A stretch of 64,000 bases of DNA from CAHJXF01 sp038225855 (lineage in GTDB: Bacteria > Pseudomonadota > Gammaproteobacteria > Burkholderiales > Burkholderiaceae_D). The position numbers were made by a program, and so were the translations under genes. The notes under the pieces were generated by a model that was not told where the DNA came from, made no database searches, and worked only from the letters and a program-made list of their open reading frames with translations. Every line of letters starts with the position of its first letter. Positions within the stretch are counted from its first letter, which is position 1. The stretch covers positions 1-64,000 of the forward strand of contig JBBRQU010000015.1 in the NCBI GenBank assembly GCA_038225855.1, written 5' to 3'. Below are positions 53,510 to 62,866 of the stretch, piece by piece.

Positions 53510-55364
53510 TCATGAACCATCGATGACGACTTCGTGGTCGAGGGCAAACGCCGCCATCATCGCCTTTGCATCGCGGTAGGCGACTTCGCGATCCACGCCT
53601 CGAGGAAACGTGAGACGGACGACGAGCTTCGACCCCGCTCACGACGGGACGCGACTCGGACGCAAACCGCTGCTGGGCACGCTCGCGCATCACGCGTTCG
53701 ACCGCCTGCATGCGCAGGCCGGGCTTGTAGATCTTGCCCACCGCAGTCATCGGGATTGCATCGACGATAGTTATGCGTTTCGGCCAAGCGGGTCGCTCGG
53801 TGATCAGCGGCCGCACGAACGCGAGCAGGTCTTCGGCGCTCGCCTGCATGCCGGGCTTGAGCACGACGAAGGCCACGGGCAGTTCGCCCGCATGCTCATC
53901 CGGTTCTCCGATCGCGGCCGCGATCTGCACGGCGCCGTGCCGCATCAGCGCTTCCTCGATCTCTCCGGGATCGATGTTATGGGCGCCGCGAATGATGACG
54001 TCCTTGGCACGACCTGTGACATAAAGCTCGCCATCGGTGGCGATGTGGCCCAAGTCCCCGCTGATCAGCCAGCCACCGTCCGCAAAAGTGCCTTCGTTGC
54101 GGCTTGCGTCCGAATAACCGGGGCTGACGTTGGGTCCTTGAACGACGATGACGCCGGTTTCCCCCTCGGCAAGCGGGCGCTGTCCTTCGATCGGCGTCCC
54201 GTCGAGCGCCACGGCCATGACCCGCGTGTAAGGTAACGGCAGGCCGCATGATCCTGGTGACCGAGTTCCATGGAACGGGATGATGCTGATCACGCCCGAC
54301 GACTCGGTCATGCCGAAGATGTTCCGTACCGGTACCGAGAAGCGAGCTTCGAAGGCATTGGCCAGTTCGGTCGGCAACGGAGACCCACCCGTCAGCATGC
54401 AGCGAATCGAGCTCACGTCTACATCGCCAACCGGCGTGGCCATCAAGGTCGAGATGACCGTGGGCACACCAGCCAAGAGGGTCGCTCCGAATTGTTCAAC
54501 GACCTTCCAATAGTTCCCGACCAGCGTGGCATTGCGCATCCCGAGCGCCGTCGGAAGCACGATCTCGGCGCCGCTCATCAAGGCGGACAGTCCATAGACG
54601 AACGAGCCTGCCACATGAAAAAGTGGAAAGCCATTGATGATCACGTCCTTCTCGGACATGTCATACATCTGCGCCGCACCCCAGCTCGCATGGATCTGAT
54701 TGCCGTGCGCATGCTGGGCGAGCTTCGGCGTGCCGGTTGTACCTCCCGTGTGGAAGCAGGCCGCGATCGCATCGCTTTTCCACTCACGTGTGAAAATCAG
54801 TCGATCGTCTGGCTGTGCTTCGATTGCATCGTCGAAGGACATGATCTCGTCACCTACATCGCCTCCCACGGCAATGACGTGCTGCAGGCCCGGGCAGTAC
54901 TGGCGGATGTCCGCGACCTTCGACCAGATGTCGAGATCCGGATGCGGTCCAAGCGCCACCAGCACCTTCGCCTGCGAGGCATTGATCAAGTCCGCAATGT
55001 GATGCGGACCAAGGAGGAAGTTGATCGGGCAGACGCGGCCAGCCGTCTCCCCGCCCAGCAGGGTGATGTGAGCCTGGGGAATGCTGGGCAGGAGAAAGGC
55101 GACTGCGTCTTTCTCTTCGACCCCGAGCGATCGGAACAGATTGGCCGCCTGCCGCACCTTTGCGAGCAACTTGCGGTAGGTCAGACGAGTCGGGTCGAAC
55201 CCCGGCTCCCCCCTTCGCAGGAAAGTCAGTGCGTATCGATCGGGAAACAGCGCGGTCGAGTGCTCGATAACCTCGTAGACATTCCGGAACGGGACGACCT
55301 CGTCATACGCATGCCGCTCGACAGCGTCGACGTCGGCGCGTGAAGCGATATGGAAGTGTCTCAT
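53510..55364 (-). CDS. Acyl-CoA ligase (AMP-forming) with a C-terminal frameshift
   Basis: Activates a carboxylic acid to its CoA thioester through an acyl-adenylate. Motifs are the P-loop FHTGGTTGTPKLAQ, FGMTESSGV, and GDLGHIATDGELYVTGRAKD; the catalytic Lys is in TAVGKIYKPGL. After about residue 580 the frame read so far runs on to 53199 through the hydratase gene, which is implausible. One base shift at a four-G run (minus strand, near 53633-53636) restores a natural end, KLVVRLTFPRGVDREVAYRD to a stop at 53510-53512. So the extreme C-terminus is either altered by a real indel or by a sequencing error; all catalytic motifs precede it. Confidence 0.82.
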
Positions 55365-55379
55365 CGCAGACTACCGCGA

Positions 55380-56546
55380 TCAGTTGATCAGCTTCCACTT
55401 GCCGTTCTCGATTCGCACCATCACACGCCCGCGCGCATCGAGTCCATTGTGATTCGTCGGAGTCATGGTCATGATCCCGTGCGTCACTGTCAGGTTCTTG
55501 ATGTTCTCGAGTGCATCACGGAGCGCCTTGCGAAACGCGGGAGTGCCGGGTTGCGCTTTCTTGAGCGCCTCCGGGATCGCGCTCTGAAGCATCAGACCAG
55601 CGTCCCAAGCATGCGCACCGAAGGTCGAGATCGAGCCGGCACCGTTGGCCGCTTCGTACTTGTTGAAGTAGTTAAGCGCAACGCTCTTCACGGGATTCGA
55701 ATCAGGGAGTTGATCAGCGACAAGGATCGGACCAGCCGGTAAGAACGTGCCTTCGACCTCTTTGCCACCCACTCGCAGAAAATCGGCGTTCGCTACTCCG
55801 TGCGATTGATAGATCACGCCCTTGTAGCCGCGTTCGCGCAGGGTCTTCTCCGGTAGTGCGGCCGGCGTGCCTGCAGCGGCGATCATGACCGCATCGGGAT
55901 TGGTCGCCATGAGCTTCAGGATCTGGCCAGTCACACTCTGGTCGGTGCGTGCGAAACGCTCATTCGCAACGATGCCGACGCCCTTTGCTCCAGCAGCCCG
56001 GGTCATCTCGGTCGCCCAGCCCTCGCCGTAGGCATCACCTTGCGCGATGAATCCGATCGACTTGATGCCTGACTTTGCCATGTGCTCGGCGATTGCATCC
56101 GCCATCAATCCATCATGTTGCGGTGTCTTGAAGACCCATGCCTTCTTGGCGTCCATCGGTTCGACGATCCGCGACAGGCCCGCGATACTGATCATCGGGG
56201 TCTCGGATTCAGCGGCTACCTCGGTCATCGCGAGCGAGTTCGGTGACAGTGTCGAGCCGATCACCGCATCGACCTTTTCTTCCGAGGTGAGCTTGCGGAT
56301 GTTCTTGACCGCCGTGGTCGCGTCGGAAGCGTCGTCGAGCATGATGTATTCGACTGACTTGCCGCCGATCTCCTTCGGCATCAGCGCGACGGTGTTCTTC
56401 TCGGGAATCCCGAGTGAAGCACCTGGACCTGTGACCGAAAGCACCACGCCGATCCTGACCTGCGCATACGCCGCGAACGGCAGCACGGTGAACGAGATCG
56501 TCATAGCTGCAGCGATCGCAAGGCATTTAGAAAAGGTCCTGCTCAT
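55380..56546 (-). CDS. ABC transporter substrate-binding protein (branched-chain amino acid/aromatic acid type)
   Basis: A periplasmic solute receptor of the LivJ/type I fold. The start is set by GGAGGAG seven bases before the ATG and by a clean signal peptide ending AAYA-Q. It has VRIGVVLSVTGPGASLGIPE, SNPVKSVALNYFNKYEAANG and a C-terminal ARGRVMVRIENGKWKLIN. Relatives near CoA-ligases often bind aromatic or other organic acids. No permease or ATPase genes of the same transporter are in the window. It lies in the operon between thiolase (92 bp) and ligase (15 bp). Confidence 0.9.
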   Translation of the reverse strand: MSRTFSKCLAIAAAMTISFTVLPFAAYAQVRIGVVLSVTGPGASLGIPEKNTVALMPKEIGGKSVEYIMLDDASDATTAVKNIRKLTSEEKVDAVIGSTLSPNSLAMTEVAAESETPMISIAGLSRIVEPMDAKKAWVFKTPQHDGLMADAIAEHMAKSGIKSIGFIAQGDAYGEGWATEMTRAAGAKGVGIVANERFARTDQSVTGQILKLMATNPDAVMIAAAGTPAALPEKTLRERGYKGVIYQSHGVANADFLRVGGKEVEGTFLPAGPILVADQLPDSNPVKSVALNYFNKYEAANGAGSISTFGAHAWDAGLMLQSAIPEALKKAQPGTPAFRKALRDALENIKNLTVTHGIMTMTPTNHNGLDARGRVMVRIENGKWKLIN

Positions 56547-56638
56547 CTTGAGTCTCCTCCGTAAATTACGACGTATCGTCGGTTGGCGATGTCGTTCGTG
56601 GATGCGTCCTTGATTTTTTGAAGGAAGCTCGATTCGAA

Positions 56639-57865
56639 TCAGTGAAGCATGTTTTCCAGCACGATTGCCGTGCCCTGACCGCCACCCGCACAAGCCGAAG
56701 CGATGCCGTAACGCTTGCCACTGCTCGAGAGTTCTCGAGCCAACGTCAGCGTGCAGCGCACGCCAGTCGCACCGAGGGGATGCCCGATCGCGATTGCACC
56801 TCCGTTGACGTTGACCTTGTCGCGATCGAGACCAAGCTCGCGCTCGACGGCGATGTACTGCGCGCCGAAGGCTTCATTGATTTCAAAACGATCGATGTCT
56901 CCGATCGACAGGCCGGTTCGTTCGAGCGCAGCGCGGATTGCCGGTGCAGGGCCGATGCCCATCGTGGCCGGCTGCACGCCAACCGAAATGCCGCCGACGA
57001 CCCGCGCCAATGGTTCGAGGCCAGCTGCTTCGGCCTGAGCGCGCGTCATCAGAACGACCGCCGCTGCGCCGTCGACGATGGCCGAGGAGTTGCCGCCCGT
57101 CTGCACACCACCGAATGCAGGCCGGAGAGCTGCGAGTTGTTCGAGCGAAGTGGGCTTGACGTGCTCGTCGCTGTCGAACTGCTTCACCTTGCGTGGCAGC
57201 TTGATACCGCGCGGCTTGAGTCCCTCGACTTCCCAAGTGGTGCTCACCAGCGGCACGATCTCGCCGGCGTGGAAGTCGCGCTCCCTTGCCGCCATCGCAC
57301 GGGCAAAGCTCAGCTCCGCAAACGCGTCGACATCTTCGCGCGAAACGCTGTATTGCTTCGCGAGGTTCTCCGCAGTGCCGCCCATGCTGACATCGGGAGC
57401 CGTATCGCGTAGACATTCCCAAAGGAAGTCGCGGAAGTCGACCTGGCCTAGGCCGAATCCGCCACGCGTTTCGTACGACGCAACCGGGAACCGCGACATC
57501 GACTCCGTGCCGACGCACAGCGCGTTCGCCGCGCGACCGAGTTGCATCGCGTCGGCACCATTGAGGATCGCCTCGAAACCGGAGCAACAAAGTCGGCCGA
57601 CCTGTACTGCGGGGACTTCGAGGGGTACGCCCGAATAGAGCGCGATGTGTCGCGCGACGTAGAACGCATCGAAGCTGCTCTGACCGACGTTGGCCACACT
57701 CACCATGTGAACGCCATTGGCCGCCAGCGAAGCACGCTTGAGCGCCTCACGTCCCACGGCGATGCCAAGATCGGTCGGCGAGATCTGGCTCAGCGTGCCA
57801 GTGTAGTCAGCGAAACCGGTGCGACTTCCTGCAACAAGATAAACGTCGTCATACGTGTGGGACAT
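56639..57865 (-). CDS. Thiolase (acetyl-CoA acyltransferase-like)
   Basis: A 408-residue thiolase expected to cleave a 3-ketoacyl-CoA to acetyl-CoA and a shortened acyl-CoA. The nucleophilic Cys is in GRLCCSGFEAIL (a pair of cysteines; the second aligns with the usual SxxC position by context), the catalytic His regions are FEINEAFGAQ and GGAIAIGHPLGATG, and the second Cys is in ASACAGGGQGT. It is first in the five-gene operon and diverges from the TetR-type regulator. Confidence 0.93.
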   Translation of the reverse strand: MSHTYDDVYLVAGSRTGFADYTGTLSQISPTDLGIAVGREALKRASLAANGVHMVSVANVGQSSFDAFYVARHIALYSGVPLEVPAVQVGRLCCSGFEAILNGADAMQLGRAANALCVGTESMSRFPVASYETRGGFGLGQVDFRDFLWECLRDTAPDVSMGGTAENLAKQYSVSREDVDAFAELSFARAMAARERDFHAGEIVPLVSTTWEVEGLKPRGIKLPRKVKQFDSDEHVKPTSLEQLAALRPAFGGVQTGGNSSAIVDGAAAVVLMTRAQAEAAGLEPLARVVGGISVGVQPATMGIGPAPAIRAALERTGLSIGDIDRFEINEAFGAQYIAVERELGLDRDKVNVNGGAIAIGHPLGATGVRCTLTLARELSSSGKRYGIASACAGGGQGTAIVLENMLH

Positions 57866-57957
57866 GGATCTTCCTCGCGGCGCAAATAATGCGGGAGCAC
57901 AAACTTGCGGAATCGAGAAGATAGCAACCGACTACAAACTTGTCAATTGTTCAACTC

Positions 57958-57974
57958 GTTAGTAAATTACTGAC
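57958..57974. promoter_or_regulatory. Candidate operator between thiolase operon and TetR regulator
   Basis: GTTAGTAA-A-TTACTGAC is a 17-bp palindrome with one mismatch, inside the most AT-rich part of the divergent gap. A TetR-family repressor gene starts 66 bp away. The symmetry and length suit a TetR dimer; binding is inferred. Confidence 0.55.
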
Positions 57975-58040
57975 TTTGATGGATTGTCGACTTCCTCACC
58001 CGCTATCATTTGCAGTCACCGTCCGAAGGAATCAGAAGCA

Positions 58041-58964
58041 ATGAAGGAACCCTTGTCGCGAGCCGGGTCCCACCGCGACGACCCGGTAGAGGCTGCCATC
58101 ATCGAACTCGCGCGAGCAAATCCCGAGCTTGGTCAGGCGAGGGTCTCAGCCGAGTTAACGAAGCGCGGACTGACGATTTCCCCATCGGGGGTTCGACACA
58201 TCTGGCAACGTCATGACCTCGAGACGGCGTTCAAGCGAATCAAGGCAATCAGCCTCAAGGGCAAAGGCGCGCGCGAAAAGCTGACCGAGCGACAAGCTCG
58301 GCTGCTGGAACGTGGCGAGGTTGGTGAGCGCGGCGTCCGACGGCAGCGGCGACAACTCACGATCCCCAACGACACACTGTTCGATCGCCGCATGCAGATT
58401 CTCAGCGCCGCGGCCGACTACTTCTCAAAGGATGGGTATGCACGATCCTCGCTACGCGATATCAGCGGAAAAATCGGCCTGCTGCCGGGCTCGATCTACC
58501 ATCATTTCCGGACGAAGGACGACCTTTTCCTGTCGGTCCATCGGCAAGGACTAGCCCAACTGATCGAGAATGTGTCATCCGCCGTCGCGGCGCGGCAGGA
58601 TCCCTGGGATCGACTCGAAGTAGCTTGCTGCGAACACATCAAGGCGCTGGTCGCGGGAGACTCGATCCTGCGATTGACCGGCGCCAGTTTCTTCTCCTCC
58701 TATGAGCCCAAGATGAACCTTCGGCTCAAGCCGGATCGCGATCGCTACGAAGCCATCTACAAGGGCGTGGTCAACGAGCTTGACCTGCAGCCCTCGGTCG
58801 ACCGAACGCTCTTTCGCCTTGGTGTCCTGGGGGCCATTAACTGGACTCACATCTGGTATCGCGAGGGTCGGCTCACGCCTGAAGATATTGCGCGGCAATT
58901 GGTGAGCATGTGGCGTCCAGCTGCGAGAAAGCGACGAGCAGCCGACGTTGACCGGCTCGAGTGA
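58041..58964 (+). CDS. TetR-family regulator with an extra N-terminal transposase-like HTH
   Basis: A 307-residue regulator. Residues about 116-165 form a TetR DNA-binding domain (RRMQILSAAADYFSKDGYAR, then SLRDISGKIGLLPGSIYHHF), followed by a helical ligand domain. Ahead of it, residues 14-70 read VEAAIIELARANPELGQARV and SAELTKRGLTISPSGVRHIW, then QRHDLETAFKRIKAI, which strongly resembles the N-terminal HTH of IS481-like transposases/integrases. So the protein has two different potential DNA-binding modules. AAGGA lies ahead of the ATG at 58041. It is divergent from the catabolic operon and probably controls it in response to the acyl-CoA. Confidence 0.88.
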   Translation: MKEPLSRAGSHRDDPVEAAIIELARANPELGQARVSAELTKRGLTISPSGVRHIWQRHDLETAFKRIKAISLKGKGAREKLTERQARLLERGEVGERGVRRQRRQLTIPNDTLFDRRMQILSAAADYFSKDGYARSSLRDISGKIGLLPGSIYHHFRTKDDLFLSVHRQGLAQLIENVSSAVAARQDPWDRLEVACCEHIKALVAGDSILRLTGASFFSSYEPKMNLRLKPDRDRYEAIYKGVVNELDLQPSVDRTLFRLGVLGAINWTHIWYREGRLTPEDIARQLVSMWRPAARKRRAADVDRLE

Positions 58965-59028
58965 ATGGCCCTGCGGCGTTTCAAGGCATCACGTGGCTGA
59001 CAGCCGACATGCCCTGCTGCGCTGTCCA

Positions 59029-60804
59029 TCAGTACAGCCGGACTGCCCCGTCGAAGTACCAGGTTCGTCGGATTTCGATCACGTCGAAGTCGCGGGCCAA
59101 TCCCGGCGGGAACGCTTGATAGTGCTCATGGCTTTGCACGATGCGGCGTATCGCGTCATCGATTTCGGGCGAGCCACTGGAGAGAACGATGGTCACGGAC
59201 TCCACGGACCCGTCGCTTCGAATCGCCACCGTCACCATGGGATCGATGTGAGGGTACTTCGCCAGTTCGCGGACCACGTCGAATGGCGTGTTGAATTGGA
59301 TCTTGCGGGCCAAGGTTTCCGCGTACAGGACGAGTTCAGTATTGGGGTCAGCGCGTCCGAACAACCGTCCTCGTCGTGCGGTGCTCAACGAATAGGGACG
59401 CGTGTCAGGCTGGCGCGTTGCAGTCGAGGCCGCTGCACGTTGCGCAGCTTCCGCATCCATCTGTCGTCCCGCCGCACGACGCACCGCTTCCCGATGTTCT
59501 TCCTCCACTTTCGCGGACTGCAAGCGCGCGGCCTCCCGTCGTTCGGCCTCCAACTGCGCGGCCTCCGGTCGTTCGGCCTCCAACCGCGCGACCTCGACTT
59601 GCGCCCCTTCGTGACGAGCGGCCTCCTGCTGCGCGGCTTCCTGTCGCTCGGCTTCTAACTGCGCGGCCTCGACGCGCGCCGCTTGCTGACGAGCAGCCTC
59701 CGTCTGCGCCACTTCTCTCCGGGCGGCCGCCTGCTGCGCGGCCTCCTGCCGCTCGGCTTCTAACCGCGCGGCCACGATTTGCGCAGCTTCCTGACGAGCG
59801 ACCTCCTGCTGCATCACCTGTCGTCGGGCGGCCTGCTGCGCGGCTTCCTGTCGTTCGACTTCCAACCGCGTGGCCTCGACTTGCGCCGCTTCCCGACGAG
59901 CAGCCTCCGTCTGCGCCACTTCTCGCCGGGCGGCCGCCTGCTGCGCGGCCTCCTTTCGTTCGGCTTCCAACCGCGCGGCCGCGACCTGCGCCGCTTCCTG
60001 ACGAGCAGGCTCCTGCTGCGCCCCCTCTCGCCGGGCTGCCGCTTCCTGGATCGCTTCCCGACGCTCTGCCTCCTCCTTCGCTGCTTCTCGTCGAGCGGCC
60101 TTCTGCGCGGCTTCCCGTTGTTCGGTCTCCAGCCGCATAGCCTCGACCCGCGTCGCCTCCAACCGCTCAGGCCTCGAGGCGCCGAGCGTTGCGGCGAAGG
60201 CGGGAGATGGTTCCGGTGGACTGGGAGGCACGACCAACGCGGCCTCATCGGATCGCTCAACGGCGATCACGGTGCGCTCGGGAATAGGTGCGGGCCCCGC
60301 GTCACTGGGCGCGTTGGCGCGCAATGGCGCTTTCTCATCGGCAGGACTGGTCGCGAGGTCCTGGTGGGGGATGGCCTCGGCCGTCTGATCACCCTTCGCC
60401 CCGATCGCGTCTGCCGTCAGTCGCCAAGGCGGCGTCGTGGACACGGATGGCCCGTCGACGGGCCCAGGGACAGGAGGCGGCTTGATCCGTACCGACCGCA
60501 ACGGCTTCGCGACCGACTTGGCCGCCGGTTCGGACGCAGGGGCCCGCGGAGGAACCAGCACCACGCGCAACTCAGGCACTTCGACCCGTCGATCTTGCCA
60601 AGGGAGGCCGAAGCGCGGAAACCCGAGTTCCTTCCCCCCGAAGTCCAGGTTCAGTAGCAGCGTATGACTCAGTAGGGACAGCAATAGTGAATGAGCCAGT
60701 CGCCTACGGTCACGGCGCGTGAGACGACTCCGCCGCAGACCGCGGCCGGTGGCTCGGGACGATTGCATAGCCTCCGAGTCAGACGGGCGTGAACTCTCCA
60801 CCAA
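59029..60804 (-). CDS. TolA/TonB-like protein with very long repetitive coiled coil
   Basis: A 591-residue protein with a basic N-terminus, one membrane helix (about 37-53, LAHSLLLSLLSHTLLLNL), a Pro-rich segment, then about 250 residues (212-460) of almost pure Ala/Glu/Gln/Arg coiled coil (such as AARLEAERKEAAQQAAARRE), and a C-terminal TonB-type domain (488-591: VRELAKYPHIDPMVTVAIRS and IEIRRTWYFDGAVRLY). The layout is that of TolA or TonB proteins that span the periplasm. The coil contains a 69-residue internal duplication. The ligand system is unknown; no TolQR or ExbBD genes are adjacent. Confidence 0.82.
   Translation of the reverse strand: MVESSRPSDSEAMQSSRATGRGLRRSRLTRRDRRRLAHSLLLSLLSHTLLLNLDFGGKELGFPRFGLPWQDRRVEVPELRVVLVPPRAPASEPAAKSVAKPLRSVRIKPPPVPGPVDGPSVSTTPPWRLTADAIGAKGDQTAEAIPHQDLATSPADEKAPLRANAPSDAGPAPIPERTVIAVERSDEAALVVPPSPPEPSPAFAATLGASRPERLEATRVEAMRLETEQREAAQKAARREAAKEEAERREAIQEAAARREGAQQEPARQEAAQVAAARLEAERKEAAQQAAARREVAQTEAARREAAQVEATRLEVERQEAAQQAARRQVMQQEVARQEAAQIVAARLEAERQEAAQQAAARREVAQTEAARQQAARVEAAQLEAERQEAAQQEAARHEGAQVEVARLEAERPEAAQLEAERREAARLQSAKVEEEHREAVRRAAGRQMDAEAAQRAAASTATRQPDTRPYSLSTARRGRLFGRADPNTELVLYAETLARKIQFNTPFDVVRELAKYPHIDPMVTVAIRSDGSVESVTIVLSSGSPEIDDAIRRIVQSHEHYQAFPPGLARDFDVIEIRRTWYFDGAVRLY
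59540..60170 (-). repeat. Degenerate tandem repeats coding the coiled coil
   Basis: The DNA of the coiled-coil region is a patchwork of short repeats of GCGGCCTC, CTTCC and GCTCG type. Two blocks about 207 bp apart (residues about 277-324 and 346-393 of the protein) are near copies. The repeat structure allows recombination to change coil length. Confidence 0.75.
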
Positions 60805-61349
60805 GTAGCACCTCAGCGAGTCAGCGGTTGCGCGAGCACCCCGATCCTATCGAGGTTCGTTCGCCGCGAACCTCCGAGGCAAGCGAGTCTGTACGCCTAC
60901 GATTTTGACACCCGTCCTATTCGTGAGCACGCGCGGCCGCCTCTGAACGATTTGGACGAGGTGCTTGGCACGCATTTCGGTCGCGTCCGCTACACCGCGC
61001 GGAGAGTCAGTGACGTCTTTCGGCCGACGCCGGGAACTGACGGTCCCGGCCAGTTCCGGATGTTGGTCACGGGCAGCTTTCCGGCATCTCACCTGGCCGT
61101 TCTCGCGCCTGAGGCGGCACGGAGGCAGTCACCAGAAGGTGGGCACACGGAGGTAGGCACCCCAGGCGCTCGTGAGGCGATTGCGACGCGTTGTGAGGCT
61201 TGAGGCCGTCCGAGGTCACAACCTCGGGAGCAACGGGTGCAAGCCAACGGTCGGCAGCCGCAACCGGGAGCCCCGGTGGCGCACCCGTCCACTACGAGCG
61301 CCACCGGCCCGCGCAGACCGCGCTATGCCGAGCCGTGACGGCAGGCCCA
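60805..61349. other. 545-bp gap with no recognised gene
   Basis: The short open frames here have no ribosome sites, family motifs or consistent coding bias. The stretch separates the TolA/TonB-like gene from the stop of the TPR regulator. I see no tRNA-like cloverleaf or strong terminator; the region may hold the promoter of the TolA/TonB-like gene and degraded sequence. Confidence 0.55.
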
Positions 61350-62741
61350 TCATGCAGCGATCTCCCTGAATGCTTCCCGGCGGCACTGCAGCGTCGTTAG
61401 CAGGGCCGCGAAGCGCGGATGCTCATGCAGCGGGTGCAGGTTGGGGTCGCCGCGGAACAACGGCCAGCATGGGAAACCATCGTCCGCCGCCGCCTCCAGC
61501 CACCCGACGGCATCGTCAGACTGCCCGAGCGCAGCCAGGGTTGAAGCGATGTTGTAGGCCGCATGGTGGAAGTGGCCGAAGCCCCGGCCGATGGTCACGG
61601 CACGCACGATTGCGGCTTGCGCCTCGCGCTCCTTGCCCTCCAGTGCAAAGATCAGGGCAGCGACGCTCGTAAAGCTGCCGCCTTCGTCGGCGGGATGGGC
61701 CACAAGGTAGCCATCGACGATCGCGCGCGCCTCTGCCGTGCGCCCAAGCTGCACTAGGAGTTCGGCACGCGTGCGGTCGATCAGCATCGGACTCGCGTCG
61801 CTGGGCACGGTCTTCAGCACTGCGAGCGCGTCGTCGAAGCGGCACTGCCACGCCGCATAGACGCCGACGCGGAAGCGGGCCATCGTGTTATTGGGGTTCA
61901 GGCGCACCGCAGTGCGAACATGCTCTTCGGCTTCGTCGAGCAGACCAACGTGCGCCAGCACCATCGAAAGCTGGTGGTGCGCCTCGTCCGCTTCGGGGTC
62001 GAGTTCCAGCGCGCGCTTGAATGCGCGGATCGCGTGTTCGTGCGGGAAGCCCTTGGCCTGGGTCCACAAAACGAGCCCGCGCGCGAAGTGCGCTTCTGCC
62101 AGGCCCGCGTCCAGGTCCAGTGCTTTCGCGAGTGCTACGTCGGCGCGTTCCTGGAACGCCCGCACGTCGTCGGCCGAGGTGAACTTGAAGGCGCGCGTGT
62201 TGTAGGAGCGGGCCAGTTGGGCCCAGGCTCCGGCGAACCGCGGGTCGAGCGCGACGGCCTGCTCGAGCAACTCGACGGCTTCGTTCGTGCCGGCCAGTGT
62301 CTCACCGAGCGACTTCACCTTGGCGCGCACGTACAGATCGTAGGCCTGCGATCCGACACGCGATGCGTGCAGTTCAGGGCTGCGGCCGTCGGGCGTGATG
62401 CCGTGGCCGACGGGGGTGACTTCGGCAATGAAGCGGTACCCGTGTTTGGGCACGGTTTCGACGAAGCGGGGTTCGCGATCCGAATCGCCCAGGTGGTTTC
62501 GTATGACGTGAATCGCCTTGCCGACGTTGCTCTTCTCAACCACGGCGAGCGGCCAGACTGCCGCCAGCAGTTCGTCGTGCGTCACCAAAGTACCGCGATG
62601 GCGCAGCAGGTGCACGAGCGTGCGGAACGCCTTCTCGGGAAGTCCGCCGTCGCCGGCGCAGTGCGGACACGCGAGCCGGTGTTCGCCTACGTCGAGGCGA
62701 AAGCCGCCGAATTCGTAGATCTCCGGATTCGCTTTGGACAT
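61350..62741 (-). CDS. Winged-helix (CadC/OmpR-type) regulator with TPR repeats
   Basis: A 463-residue protein beginning MSKANPEIYEFGGFRLDVGE. The winged-helix DNA-binding domain is at about 8-100 (LPEKAFRTLVHLLRHRGTLV, then VEKSNVGKAIHVIRNHLGD and FVETVPKHGYRFIAEV). TPR-like helical repeats fill the rest (LEQAVALDPRFAGAWAQLAR, ALELDPEADEAHHQLSMVLA, AVRLNPNNTMARFRVGVYAA). There is no receiver domain or membrane helix. Proteins of this type usually sense a small molecule or protein partner through the TPR. It is divergent from the cupin-like gene with a 125-bp gap. Confidence 0.88.
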   Translation of the reverse strand: MSKANPEIYEFGGFRLDVGEHRLACPHCAGDGGLPEKAFRTLVHLLRHRGTLVTHDELLAAVWPLAVVEKSNVGKAIHVIRNHLGDSDREPRFVETVPKHGYRFIAEVTPVGHGITPDGRSPELHASRVGSQAYDLYVRAKVKSLGETLAGTNEAVELLEQAVALDPRFAGAWAQLARSYNTRAFKFTSADDVRAFQERADVALAKALDLDAGLAEAHFARGLVLWTQAKGFPHEHAIRAFKRALELDPEADEAHHQLSMVLAHVGLLDEAEEHVRTAVRLNPNNTMARFRVGVYAAWQCRFDDALAVLKTVPSDASPMLIDRTRAELLVQLGRTAEARAIVDGYLVAHPADEGGSFTSVAALIFALEGKEREAQAAIVRAVTIGRGFGHFHHAAYNIASTLAALGQSDDAVGWLEAAADDGFPCWPLFRGDPNLHPLHEHPRFAALLTTLQCRREAFREIAA

Positions 62742-62866
62742 GGTTGCGGCGGGTGGGCGGAACAAGAACGGAAGAACAATAGCTGGAAAAGCGAAAGACG
62801 CAATGCCACGGCCGCCGCTAACATACTCGGTGTGCGCCTCCTCATGGCGACACCGAGGGGAAGAGC

